Assembly (NCBI GenBank): GCA_023653785.1
Contig: JAMKCH010022453.1
Coordinates: 1-64,000, forward strand
Direction: 5' to 3'
DNA from: Ophioderma brevispina
Taxonomy: Eukaryota > Echinodermata > Ophiuroidea > Amphilepidida > Ophiodermatidae
Length of the DNA: 64,000 nt
The notes beneath the pieces are model-generated. The model ran no database searches and was not told the DNA's origin. It saw nothing but the letters and a program-made list of their open reading frames with translations. Below are positions 35,591 through 46,609 of this stretch, one piece after another. How positions within the stretch are numbered: the stretch's first letter is position 1; each line of letters starts with the position of its first letter. The position numbers were made by a program, and so were the translations under genes.

Positions 35591-37374
35591 TGTCACCGGT
35601 TAGGGCGATACATTACATACTCAGCACAGATGCTAAAGTTAAATGCAGACGGACCATTTTAATATTTTGGTTCGAATTATTTACCAATTTTATTTCCCCC
35701 CCCCCCAAAAAAAAATACAACTTTGATATGATCCAGTGTTGAATATGATCATAATTCCTAATTATTGAAAATTTAAAGGCATAGATAGAACTATTGATGC
35801 AACATTGTGCATGATGTTAACCACTTATTTAGGTAATTCCAAATTGCAATCAACCGATATCTTTCCAAATATTCGAAAGTATCAAGTAACCCTTTACCCA
35901 AGTTTCAGATTTTTGCTTAACTTAAAATTTAAACCTTAAAATTGGTGCACCATTAACTTAACTTGATACCGGTATCCTTCACAACATTGCAGTCAACATT
36001 CACCCATTGAAGAAAATAATCTAGTAGATGATGTAGACGTACAACCCTTGATGAACTGTCCACACTGAGGCCCAAACTTAAGCAGTTATTCCAAACTAGT
36101 TGGTAGAAAATACTGTTTGTTCTTTCCTTGCCCATGTCTTTAGCTTCAAATAAAATCTTCAACTTCTTCACCATGTTATGGTGGACTACGATGAAAACAG
36201 ATAAATCAAAATGCAATAAAATATGTAAGCCCTTAAATGTGGTTTCAATTCAATTACATAATGTACTTACTGTGAAGACTTATTTCACTTTCCACTTGAC
36301 CTAGAAGTTTTGAGTAGGCCATAAATTCCTTCTAATCTAATCATCAATTAAGTTTCATAATTAAAATAAACCCCAAATATGTTCTAATTTAAATGCCATT
36401 ATTTAAAAAATTCAATTGAGGCTCTTCAGAATTCCTATTCCACCATAACTAAAACATTAATCTAATATAAATGTTTAACCTTTCCTGAGCCAGTAACTAT
36501 TTTTAATTCCAAACTTGAATTTATAATTTGCCAAACATAATCGCAAAATTGTAACCAATACAAACTTTCTATGACATTTATAACTACTAATTTAAATTGC
36601 CATCACTATATGAGCCCATCCAAATTCCCACCAAATGCATCCCAAGTTAGTCACATGATTCATATGGCTGCTATATTTTGACCAACAAAACGTTTTAATC
36701 CAAAGATCAAATTATATCCCACAAATTTTGGAAATAAATCTTTATCATTGAATAAAATATTGCCATACGGATTTAACCAAATCTGATAATTTTCCGTAGG
36801 CTCCCGCAAACATTCCAAACTATTTCTGAACTTAAACTTATTTACCCAATAATCTTAAAAGATAATTAAACTTACATAGGATCCATAAAATAAAATGACT
36901 TGCAAACAGCAGTTCAGGTGGCATCTGCAAGCTGGTGTTGTGTCATGTGGCTATGTCCTTTTCATCATCAGCAAGGCATCCAGACCACCAAAAACCTATT
37001 GCCCCACCCCAGCTAAACCATTTAGTTAGCAATGTGTTTCCTGATGCGCCGCAAAGTTGACATGACGCCTACAAATTATTAATCGCCACCAATTTAGCAA
37101 CCCTGTTGGCGCTGCTTGAGATCTAGAGAGGCCAGTGAAGTTACCCAGTTCAACCCAGAAAGGATATGGATTTAAACAGGTGTTACTGCATTCATACACC
37201 CTTCAGTACAGCCCAACCTGGGTGTTGCTTAGTCCAAGCCTCTCTGGTAACTCCCAATACCTACTGTTGTAAAAGAATATTGATCTACTGGCTAATTGCC
37301 TGTATTCTGCCTTAGAAAAGTAAAACTCAAATCTTATTTAATAAAATATATTCACTATGTCCTATCACCTGACA
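35591..37374 (-). repeat. 5' LTR of the gypsy-like element
   Basis: 1784 bp, partner of 30963-32682. Short frames inside both LTRs (including a Cys-rich one near 31300-31590 in the partner) are not preserved between the two copies, so they are not genes. Confidence 0.85.
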
Positions 37375-40300
37375 CTGAATGTTTACAATGTAGCAGCACA
37401 GGGTTAAATCGCTCGGATTTGAAGTCTGTGCTTCCCTGAGTCAACATTGCCTCTTCCATTCAGTGATGGGTTGGGTCTAAAGCCACTGGGAAGGTCCAAC
37501 CTGATATTGACAAAGATCATGGACAAATGTATGCTTTCATTATCAGCACATACCAATCCAGAACACTATCACAACATGCAAGAAAGAAGAACTGGTGTAT
37601 GAATCACAACGTATGAGATGATGTCTCTTGCATGCAAGACAACCACATTGTGCCCAGCGACCTCTCCTACAGGAGAATAATCCATGGGCTTATGCACTTA
37701 TTACAGCCTCCCATGGAAGAAAATCCAGCTACAGGAGGTGTGGAGTTTCTTTTCCACCAAGGCTCTCACGCCATTGTGGCCAGCCTTGTCAATGTAATGA
37801 GCGCAATACTGAAGCTACACTGAGGGTAACCTGAAACAACAGTTATTTGGCTGCTATCCACCAAGATTGAAACTGTCCTCTCGCTTTTACCATGTCACTG
37901 TCCACTGCACGTGCATTTCCAGCCCATAATCTTCTCTCATCCCTGGAGATTTGGTGCTAGACAAGGTCCCTGGGGCACGAGCTGTTCGGGTGCAAGGGCG
38001 GGTCCCAGCAGAGGTGGGGGTGTGCGTCATGGAAGTTTCGTGAAACGGTTTCGCCTTGTTGCCACTACAAAAATCAAGCAAGTATTCTGTGGACCACAGG
38101 CCTAATAACCGTCGTTCAAGTCGAGAACTTGTCCAGCTGGACTATATTCTGTCATGGATTAACAACAACATAATAACTCAAGAGCCTACACCACTTTTGA
38201 AGCTATTTAAGTCTAATCATCGTAACAATGTTTTCTTGCAGTAGCAGGATATTGCCGTCAGAGTACATGTAAACCCCCCCTCCCAGAGATCCCCTGAAAA
38301 CAATTGACTGGAGGAAGGTAGTGAGATACAAAGCTTTGCGAGCAGTATGCTGCAGCAGTACATAAACAGGGTTCAACCCTCTTGTTGATGAAGCTTTGAA
38401 GATTAGAACCCCCAGCACCTATATTAGCCGTCATTTCAAGCCAACAAGAAATTGCACTGGAGATGCCGCTACCTAGAAGAAAGAAGACCGACTGCCTTTG
38501 CGCAAATGACAAGTCATCCAGCCAAAGAAAAACTGAAGTCCTGCGGCAAAGAGCACCGTCAATCCCACCAGAAACTCAAAGCAGAACCTTGATGTGCCAC
38601 TGAGACTGCACTTGATGACGTATCACGTGGTGCTTGAGGAGTATGTTAGTCAAGGCTGAAGCACTTGAGACCCTACATTTCAAATACATAGTATGCTGCT
38701 TCCTGGGAAGGCATGATCCGAGGGAGCTGAACTGATAAGAAGCCACCCCACTATAGAATAAAAGGTTGAAACACTGAAGATGTCTCGACATATTGTTTCA
38801 CAGCACTTTAGGTTCCTCTACTTGGCAACCAGTTCAGAATAACCCTAACCTTGATGACCATTCTTTCTTCATACAGATAGCAGATGCTTTCCTCTTAAGA
38901 ACTGGACCTTTCACTATAGAGGAGCCTCTGATCTGCCTGAAGAACCTGAACAACACCAAGACGCCGGTCCCTCGTCCCGACAACATTCCTGCAGTAATCC
39001 TGGAAGAATCCACTTTTTCATGATCACTGTTGGAAAAATTTTGTAACGACATGGTACACATGGGAACAACCGCTCCTGATTATATTAAGACAAATCGTCA
39101 GCCCTCCTCTCCCTAAGAAGGTTGACCTCCAACAACCCCTAAACTACAGAGGAATCACACTGGTCACCACTAGGCCTCATAAATCTACAATTTCATGGCT
39201 GCTCACAGAATCGTTTCTCGCATATAGCTCCCATTCTCAGACCGAAACCAGATAGTTTTCGCAAAGGCAGATCAACATTACTCTCATGACTTGCCCTCGA
39301 AGGATCATAGAAGGTTGACATTTCCAAAAGAAGGGTCCATGTGTATTTGTAGAACTTTTTCCAGTCTTTTACAGTGTTAACAGAGATGTAAATTCTGCAA
39401 TTCTTACACCAACGATGGTATCCCACGAGACTGTCAAGCATTGCCATCATGTATGATACCCCTCCAGCTTGTGCAGACCATAGGGCCCACAAAGGATTTC
39501 CTAACAACTCCTGGAATCTTCCCGGGAGATACTCTTGCTCCCTATCTCGTTGTTCGTGGTTAATTCCACATCCTCAGACAGTCTTTCTTGCATCATGAAC
39601 TACACAAAGGACTCAACATCAAACCCAAACGTTCTAGGCGTCACCAAAGGTGCTGCTTTGGGTGACGTTTTTGGTCCACAGACCTTGACTATGCAGATGA
39701 TCTAGCTCCTAACAGCCGATCTGATTGTGTGCACAAGATCTCCTATCATTACTACTTACTTGAGAATGTTGCAGACAAAGTGGCCTACATCTAAATGCAA
39801 TGCCAAGAAACAGAATATATTGACCTCACGAGGAAGAGAAATCATCATCTTCTGCCCACAGACGGTACCCCAATCAAAGGGGTCAGGGACTTCAGTACCA
39901 GTGGTCCTTTCCTTGCCGAAAGAAAGAAAGACTTCGTGTCACGCAAAGGACAGCTTGGAATGCCTGCAATAACCTAAAACTACACCTATGGTAATCTGTT
40001 ATCTCCAATTCAACCCAAGCTGAAGTCTTTAGAAGAGTGAAGAGAGTATCCTTTAATATCGATCTGATACTGGACAATGAATAGCTAAAGCTACGGTAAC
40101 ATGGGCTGGCAGCTGCACCAGCCTTTTTATGAGGGTGCAAAACATATCCTGGTCGTGAGCACATGGCTAAAGCCAGATATGTCGAGATGTCCCTCCAATC
40201 TCGTCTTATGTTGCCCAACGCCAAGCACGATTCGCTCCGGTCACTGTTATCGTACGATTGGTCAAGTAGTCTCAGACGTTCCATGTTGGAGGTTACCATG

Positions 40301-40390
40301 CCCAAACAATGTGATTGCCTTGCGGACATGCAGCAAAGATCATCTTGCCCAGCCCCAACTTAATGACGGACAGTGACATTTGGCGCTACA
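37375..40390 (+). pseudogene. LINE 1: non-LTR retrotransposon, endonuclease and reverse transcriptase
   Basis: The plus strand holds a broken pol-like ORF. A GGVEFLF-type segment near 37735, QLDYIL near 38131-38148 and FKSNHR near 38206-38223 fit the C-terminal part of an apurinic-type endonuclease (family form QIDYIL...SDHR). Reverse transcriptase follows in order: PDNIPA (38976-38993), LNYRGITL (about 39139-39162), FRKGRST (39257-39277), a KSFDSVNR-like stretch near 39360-39380, GDTLAPYL (39525-39548) and the catalytic YADD (39690-39701) within DLDYADDLA. Later, DGTPIKGV (about 39862) and an AEVFRRVK segment lie in the thumb and C-terminal region. Stops and frameshifts occur every 100-200 bp. 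Such enzymes nick target DNA and prime cDNA synthesis on it. The clade was not determined. The LTR element probably interrupts its 5' part. Confidence 0.8.
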
Positions 40391-40639
40391 TGGTGACAGC
40401 ATCGCGGATACGGGCCGCTAGATAGAATGGATATTGGTTTTCAATACTTGAAATTGGACTGGAACATATGGACAGTATACTTGAAACCTATATACCAACG
40501 TATAAACAGCCAGAGCTATGAGCTCTCCTAGACTCCCATGAATGTAAGTGCAATTAGATGTATTCTGATTAGGGAGGAGCATTTGAGCTATTCTGCTCAT
40601 AAGGTCAATATCTGGGCAAAGTAATATGTAAAAATATGC

Positions 40640-41350
40640 CATTGTGAAATTAAAGATGGCTTCAGAAGTAACAATCTCTGTGACTCTCGGATGCATTATG
40701 TATTCCTTAACATCACAAACCTGAGTATTGCCACCAAATGGAGCTTTCTATGTTACCCAGAAGTCCAGATGATATTGAGCGAAGTAATAACGAAAAAATG
40801 GCAGCCATTTTGAAATTCAAGATGCCACCAAAAGGAAAACACTTGGTATCCCAATCCTTTTTCTGTAGGTTGTAATATGTGTTTTCCTTTACATCACAAA
40901 CATGGGTATTGTCATCCAATTGGAGCTTCCATGTTGCTCAGAAGTCTCAGGTTATTGGGTGAAGTATAATGTGTAAAATGGCGGCCATTTTTGAAATTCA
41001 GATGCCGCCTAGGAAACAATCTTTGATTTTTTGATGTAGTATTTGGCATCACTACATCATCAAACATGGGGTTTTGCCACCAGCTGGAGCCTTCTATGTT
41101 GGATCAAAAGTCGAGATATAGAGCAAATATGTTAAAAAATGGCCTGCCATTTTTTGAAATATCAAGATGAACTCCTGAAGGAAACTATCTTCAACTTTCT
41201 GGATGTGATTTTTGTTTCCTTGGCATCACAATCATTGGTATTGCCACCAATTTGAATCTTCTATGTTGCTCAGAAGTCCAATATAGAGCAAAATAAGTTG
41301 AAAATGGCAGCCATTTTGAAAACCAAGATTGCCACCAAACGGAAGGGATA
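40640..41350. repeat. Right arm array, ~160-180 bp units with ATGGCNGCC core
   Basis: Cores begin near 40798, 40978, 41139 and 41303, with a degraded one near 40650. Each reads ATGGC.GCCATTTTGAAATTCAAGATG or close to it. Between them AACATGGGTATTGCCACC, TGGAGC.TTCTATGTTGCTCAGAAGTC and GGAAAC recur. It is the inverted partner of 30255-30830. Confidence 0.8.
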
Positions 41351-41589
41351 AAAAAATGGTAACAATTTATTTGATTCCAGGGACCATTCTACATTTTAGG
41401 CCTCAAAATTCCCAATTGTAGCAAAAGCCAACACAATCCCACATCAACACACCGCCTCATACTAAAACGGGGAAAAATCCGATTATCTCCAACTTTGGAA
41501 TTAGCATTTTTATTTAGGCGACTAGATGACTATTTTTAATTACTACACACACAAAATATATTTCAAAATCTCTGAGTCAGCCTTTAAGT

Positions 41590-43140
41590 TTTAGCTTGAA
41601 CGGATCTGGTACTTCGTTCTCTCGTCTCTTAAAAAAAAAGCATGCATAATCTTTTTTTAGTCAAGGTCGATGTATATTGAATAGCGGTTTGTCGACCCTG
41701 ATGTCAGTGTTATCAATGGTCTAAATTAAGAAAGTGCGTACAAATGTCATCCATTGCAATTTGTTCATAAATGTTGGAAAATTCAAACAGCTTTGGGGGG
41801 AATTTTCAACGGTAAACGATGAACTTATTTAGCTTGAACTCCAATTAGGAAATCTTTTTTAAATTGAACTCTCGCAACCCTGATCGTCGCATACCCATCA
41901 GACTTGATTTGGACATACAACACGTTCCGTATTGAACGGCGACAAAATGTACGTCAAGTTTATTTATTTTTCAACTGATAAGGCCAATATCAATTATGAG
42001 TTTGTCGAATCCATGCAATAAAGGTGCTTGTCCAATCTGAGTGTACCATGTTTTCTACCTACTTGATTACACAAACCTGCCACTCCATATCCCTCACCGC
42101 GACCAAGTTTCTTTCTTGGAATCAACCTTGCGGTTCTGAGGACAGACGGCGAATGATTATGGATACATTATACAATTTAGTGCCCTATGATTACACGCAA
42201 ACACAACACGGAATAAACCGCGATCTTTTAAGGCTATTGGGTAAAGTGCCGCAACAAATGACCAGGGCAATGATGCGTACAAAGTGACCGCAATGCGTCG
42301 ATACTCGTCTAATTCGCTTATCTGGATACATGATGAAATAGCATGATATGTTCACATTCGTCTTGTGACAATGATAACGATACTATCGACAGTCAGTCGA
42401 CTTTCATATTGTTTCTTCTCCAGTTTTGTAGATATCGGGAGGCGACAATAAACGCTAGAAAATACTACATCATCTTATCGTGTCCGAGGGTATTAATATA
42501 ATAATACACTGGCTTTTATGAAATCCCAACACCATTTTCATCAAGAATCACTGCGCTTTTGCCAATTATTATTAAGTTGCCATCAGGAAATCGTCTAAAT
42601 CATAGATCGCTTCACAGAATTCGGCAGCTGGCCAATCGCAAACAATCCTATCAAGCACTTAGGGATGTGGCAATATTCCCAAAAACAGCTTACCCGATAT
42701 CGTTGGGTCGACGAGGCAAGTGAGGTAAAAGTGCCTCGACAACAAGTAGAACTGAAAAACCAAACACTAAGTATTGCATTTGATTGATGTCCCAATCGGC
42801 TTAGAGAAGGCAAATTTGCATTTTCTGTCGTCACGACACAAATACTGAGCATTTTACATAAAGACGTGTTGCGGCGGCTTATTCGCTTTGTGTGTATTGA
42901 ATCATGGGTACCATTCTTTTTTTTTTTAATATTTTCTTTTTCTGATCATGTCCTCGTCGTAAAAGCACTGCAACTACACATTGCCTTTACAATTTGACCA
43001 CGTCATCACTAAACAACAGCACAAAAGAGCAGGAAGAATAAAATAAACTAAATAATAAAATTAAAAATATTAATAAATAACCAATAGAATAATAAACTTT
43101 AATACGCAAATACCAAGTTTCTAAGCGCTAGATCACATAA
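41590..43140. other. No gene recognised
   Basis: Frames at 42024-42287 (plus, 87 codons) and 42595-42852 (minus, 85 codons) have protein-like composition but no family resemblance. The (A)n and AATAATA stretches near 43040-43100 may be the 3' tail of the minus-strand LINE that follows. Confidence 0.4.
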
Positions 43141-43189
43141 CCACAGCCTTACATACTACTACCACCATAAAACAAACAAAAGGCAAGGG

Positions 43190-46020
43190 AAATAGTCACT
43201 TGAACAAGAAGATTTTGAGCATTTGGTTTGAATTGACCAATTGAAGCAGCCAACGGCATGGTGGAGGGATATTGTGCCAGAGTTTTGGGTGAGGCCACTG
43301 CAAAATCCCGGTGCCATAAGAAGTAGTCCCTTGAACAGTGGTCCGGGTTTTAAGTAGCTGTTGTGGCTGAGGCGAAGCGAGCGGTTGTGGATAATGAATA
43401 TGAGTTTGCTGTTTAGGCATGTGCATAACACCATGAATGGCTTTGTAAGTTAGCAACAGGATTTTGATAATTCCTGTCCTCAATATGTAACCAATGGGCG
43501 ATCATGAATGATTGGAGAGATATGTTCATGACGCTTTGTACCATGCTAAGACGAGCCGCAGATTGTTGCATTCTCTGAAGTGAGACGGAAATTGTTTGGT
43601 AAACAACAAGAGAGTTATTGCGTCCAAGAATGAGATGAAACAAAAGCATGAATAAGGCGCTCAGTGGAATTGCTATCCAGGTATTTGCGAATTCGCCGAT
43701 CTTATTAATACCAAAAGAAGCTTTCTGACATATATTGCGAACATGTCTTTTAAGCTGCCAGGTGTCACATCAAACAAAACCCTAGGTCCTTTGTCTGAAT
43801 TTGAAGCATATTATTGGGTCGGAGCTCCAATGCAATGGATGGTAACATGGAGCCAATTGCATGAATGTTGAATGAAAATGAATGATTTTCAGTTTTTTTA
43901 GTCATTTAACTGAGCGGCTCAGCAATCCCGGATTCTAGCAATTTTTGATCAGCTTGAGAATTGGTTAGTTGAATGACAGTAGATAAAGTTAGTGTCATCA
44001 ATAAATTACATGATGAATATCATGATGAGCATTGAAACATCGCTCCCCCCAGTGAGCGCTATACATTATACAATCAATGGTCCTTTAACGAACCTTGGGA
44101 ACACCCCAAGGAAGGGGAAAAAAAAAAAAAAAAGGGGGGGTCCGATGAATCACCAATAAACAATGGCTTGTTTGCGACTATCTAGATAATTAGATACAAC
44201 CATTTTAATACAGTAACACCTATGCCATAGCTCCTTGAATCTTTCAAATAACATAGTGTGATTATAGTACAAAAAGCCAGAGGATAGTCGAGACAACAAG
44301 CACAGCTTCATGGCCTTTGCAAGCGCTGAGTAACAGTCATGTTGTGACACACAAGCAACGCAGCTTCAGTAGAATGGCCATGTCTGTAGGCAGATTGGCT
44401 ACAGAGAATAAATTATGCCTTGCATGTACTCTGTTAATCTCGAAGTCACCATCTTTCAGAATTTTAAAATGAAAGGTGAAATTGGCTACAGTCGGTAGTT
44501 TTTTAACTCATTTGGATCAAGATTCTGTTTTTTCAATAATGGCGTATGTGGGATTGTTTGATCAGTAGGCACAGTACCAGAAGCAAGCGGACAAGTTTAT
44601 CATTTTGGTGTATGTGGGAGTAGGTACACTGAACAATTTTTAATTAACCAGCGATGTGGCAATGGAATCAATCTGGCACGACTTGGATGCACCTCTCTCA
44701 TTGATAACTTTGCAAACCATGTCCTCAGAACCTGCTTGAAACTCTGTAAAACTGCTTTTACATGATTCAGTTAACGTGATAGACATAGGTGGAGAAACTT
44801 ATGTGTTGATTTCTCACATACCATTTTGATTTTATCAGGAAGTATATGCCAAATTGATTGGCCATTTCTTTTGAGGATATGGTCTGGGAGAATACGAGAT
44901 GAATTTACAGACCATAATTTTATTTACAATACAAACAGGTTTTTATCATCGAGTTAGCAATCTCACTGCGATGGTAGCACTTTGCCTGTTCAAGCATAGA
45001 TTTATATGCTTTACATTCTTTTTTGTATATTTGCCTATCAATTTCTAACCCATATTTTAAGCATTTTTACTCCACCAGTCTTCTTTTTGCGTGATTTTGG
45101 CTTCATGACGCCTAGTCAACCAGGTACTCTTGGCCGACCGTGACTACCGTTGTTCTTATAGGGGCATGCTGGTCGAGAAAGCATGTAAGATATTATTGTA
45201 CTGATCAGCAATGATCAGAAGCATTTTTCATCAGTGCATGTACAAGAGCAGTTTACTGATGTCCTGTTTGCGATAGATCCTTGCTCTTTCAGTGTTTAGG
45301 GCGCGTAAAAGTCAATCGATACGACTGCAAAGGGTTCTGAATGGTATAGCCTCGCAGATAGTTACAGCTTGAACAAGATTTTCATTTACGCGTGTATCAA
45401 GAAGATCAAGTGATGTCCTCCACATGGGTAGACCCTCACCCATGCTGATGAAAAGACAGCAAAAATCGAGCAGTTTGGGTAAACCGTTTAGCATCGTAAT
45501 CAGCTATCTCACGACATTACATTGAAATCTCCCAAAAAGTAAAGATTCTTTGTTGTAACTGCAGACGCCATTAAACTGGAAGAAGTTTTAATGAACATGC
45601 CCATATGGTGAGCTTATTTACGGTAGAAGGGGGATGGCCTGATATGGCAACCAAGTTGATGATGTTAAAGTTGCAAGCAACTTTAACCTCCATATATTCC
45701 AAAACTTGTATTGAACAGTGTCTTTTTAATTTGATGTGAAGATCACGGTGGCATACAATCCAAACTCCGCCACCACGAGATGGACGTGGTGGTGACAACT
45801 TGGAAATTTTGGGTACAGTGTATTTAAGTCAGCAATAGCAATGTGGTCTCTTACATCGCCTCTAAGCCAACTCTCAGTTATGACTAGGATCTATTTTGAG
45901 TTCAGAATTAGATCACAAACATGAGACAGTTTTATTGTTTTATTGAGCGTGCGTTCCACGTGCCCATGTTTAAAAATTCCCATTGTGCATAGTTTTACGG
46001 TGTCCTCCTCTTGGTTCCTC
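43190..46020 (-). pseudogene. LINE 2: CR1/L2-type retrotransposon, endonuclease plus reverse transcriptase
   Basis: Read on the minus strand, the endonuclease comes first: KTIKLSHVCDLILNSK and ILVITESWL (near 45900), SRGGGVWI (45750-45775), LEYMEVKV and NIINLV (about 45650-45690), FLGDFNV (about 45530-45555), and SLDLLDTRVNENLV (about 45370-45415). Reverse transcriptase follows: DDKNLF (about 44940), LDPNELKNYR (about 44490-44515), KMVTSRLTEYM (about 44430-44460), a FDTIDH-like stretch near 44265, NYLDSRKQAIVY (about 44155-44190), GVPK for GVPQG (about 44100), FIDD at 43994-44005 where YADD is usual, LQRMQQSAARL (about 43540-43580), and RTGIIKILLLTYKAIHG near 43440-43480. The chain ends with APxLWN-like and LFK segments at 43196. 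The order and the LQRMQNSAARL..FKILLLTYKAL block are typical of CR1/L2 elements. The frame is broken many times; Tyr-Ala of the active site reads Phe-Ile. Confidence 0.88.
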
Positions 46021-46024
46021 TGTG

Positions 46025-46450
46025 CGTCACGTCGGTAGGAGATTTACAATTATTCCAAGTACTTACAGTGGTTAAGAAGGTCTGCTGATAAATGGCATAA
46101 GTAATCTGTCAATCTTCAGGAGTTGGTCTCTTTGTTAAACACTCTAGGACAGTCATCAAAATCAAGACTCTTCTATAAGGATAATCCATTGAAGGTTGCT
46201 GTTGAGCTTCATATTATGCAACTCGAGTACCAAGAAACTTCAGACGATGTGGAACTGTGGTTGATATTGTTCACCATGATAGGCAGTGCAAACCAGGCAG
46301 TGGATCTGCTGGTTAGCTACATTTATAGCAAGATGAACACCATAAAGAATTATCCCATTGTGATCAATTGAGTCAAGTGCTCCAGTCAATAGCATTAAGT
46401 TCGGTGAAGTATAGCAGTCAGTGAGCTTCAATAGGATGGTAACTGGTATA
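46025..46450. other. Upstream flank of LINE 2, no domain seen
   Basis: Possibly 5' untranslated or ORF1 remnant of the minus-strand LINE. I see no recognisable ORF1 domain. The open plus-strand frame at 46123-46371 has no family resemblance. Confidence 0.35.
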
Positions 46451-46454
46451 CCAT

Positions 46455-46606
46455 TTGACTGCTATGAGGGTCATGGTTGAAACTATAGCCCTCGGTGGAT
46501 CTCGAAACCAAACTAAGCCCCGATGCGTGCGCCGAGGGGCATAGTATGTTTCGAGATCAACCGAGGGCCTATATTTTTCAACATTGCCTCCGAATAAAGC
46601 AGTCAA
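46455..46606. mobile_element. 152-bp foldback element
   Basis: TTGACTGC at 46455-46462 is mirrored by GCAGTCAA at 46599-46606. The arms share ACTATAGCCCTCGGTGGATC/TCGAAACC against GTTTCGAGATCAACCGAGGGCCTATA. The centre GCCCCGATGCG..CGAGGGGC is itself palindromic. No coding capacity. Confidence 0.8.
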
Positions 46607-46609
46607 TTT

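Larger units (their letters stand above)
30963..37374 (-). mobile_element. Gypsy-like LTR retrotransposon, gag-protease only, minus strand
   Basis: Direct repeats at 30963-32682 and 35591-37374 begin TGTCACCGG and end CCTGACA on the plus strand, so each has TG..CA ends with a TGTCA inverted pair. Flanks CTGAC (30958-30962) and CTGAA (37375-37379) resemble a 4-5 bp target duplication. On the minus strand the 5' LTR (35591-37374) is followed after three bases by TGGTGGAGGATCCGGGT, a plausible tRNA primer-binding site. The 3' LTR (30963-32682) is preceded by the purine tract AAGGGGAAGG. The 2.9-kb interior carries gag and protease relics. There is no space or trace for reverse transcriptase, RNase H or integrase, so it would depend on an autonomous relative. 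Confidence 0.8.
29909..41587. mobile_element. Large composite element with inverted repeat-array arms (nested)
   Basis: Left segment 30115-30830 and right segment 41460-40640 (minus) are inverted copies. Both carry, in order, TTGTTGGCTTTT..GCTA.AATTGG.AATTTT, TAAAATGTAGA.AATG, ATTTTTTTATCCCTT.CGTTTGG, then a series of ATGGCNGCCATTT cores. The right terminus is CTGAGTCAGCC followed by TTAA (41584-41587). The outer 200 bp on the left and 120 bp on the right together make up the 381-bp element at 16131-16511. Between the arms lie LINE 1 and a gypsy-like element. I infer an old TTAA-type non-autonomous element later invaded by two retrotransposons. The alternative, that the LINE belongs to the element, cannot be excluded. 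Confidence 0.6.

Noticed and set aside
39892..40329. 145-codon minus-strand frame, longest ATG-started frame in the window
   Set aside because: It is antisense to the reverse transcriptase C-terminal region of LINE 1, which is recognisable on the plus strand.
29909..41587. Polinton/Maverick element because of its size and long inverted ends
   Set aside because: No family B polymerase, integrase, packaging ATPase or capsid genes are visible, and the ends are tandem arrays at TTAA.
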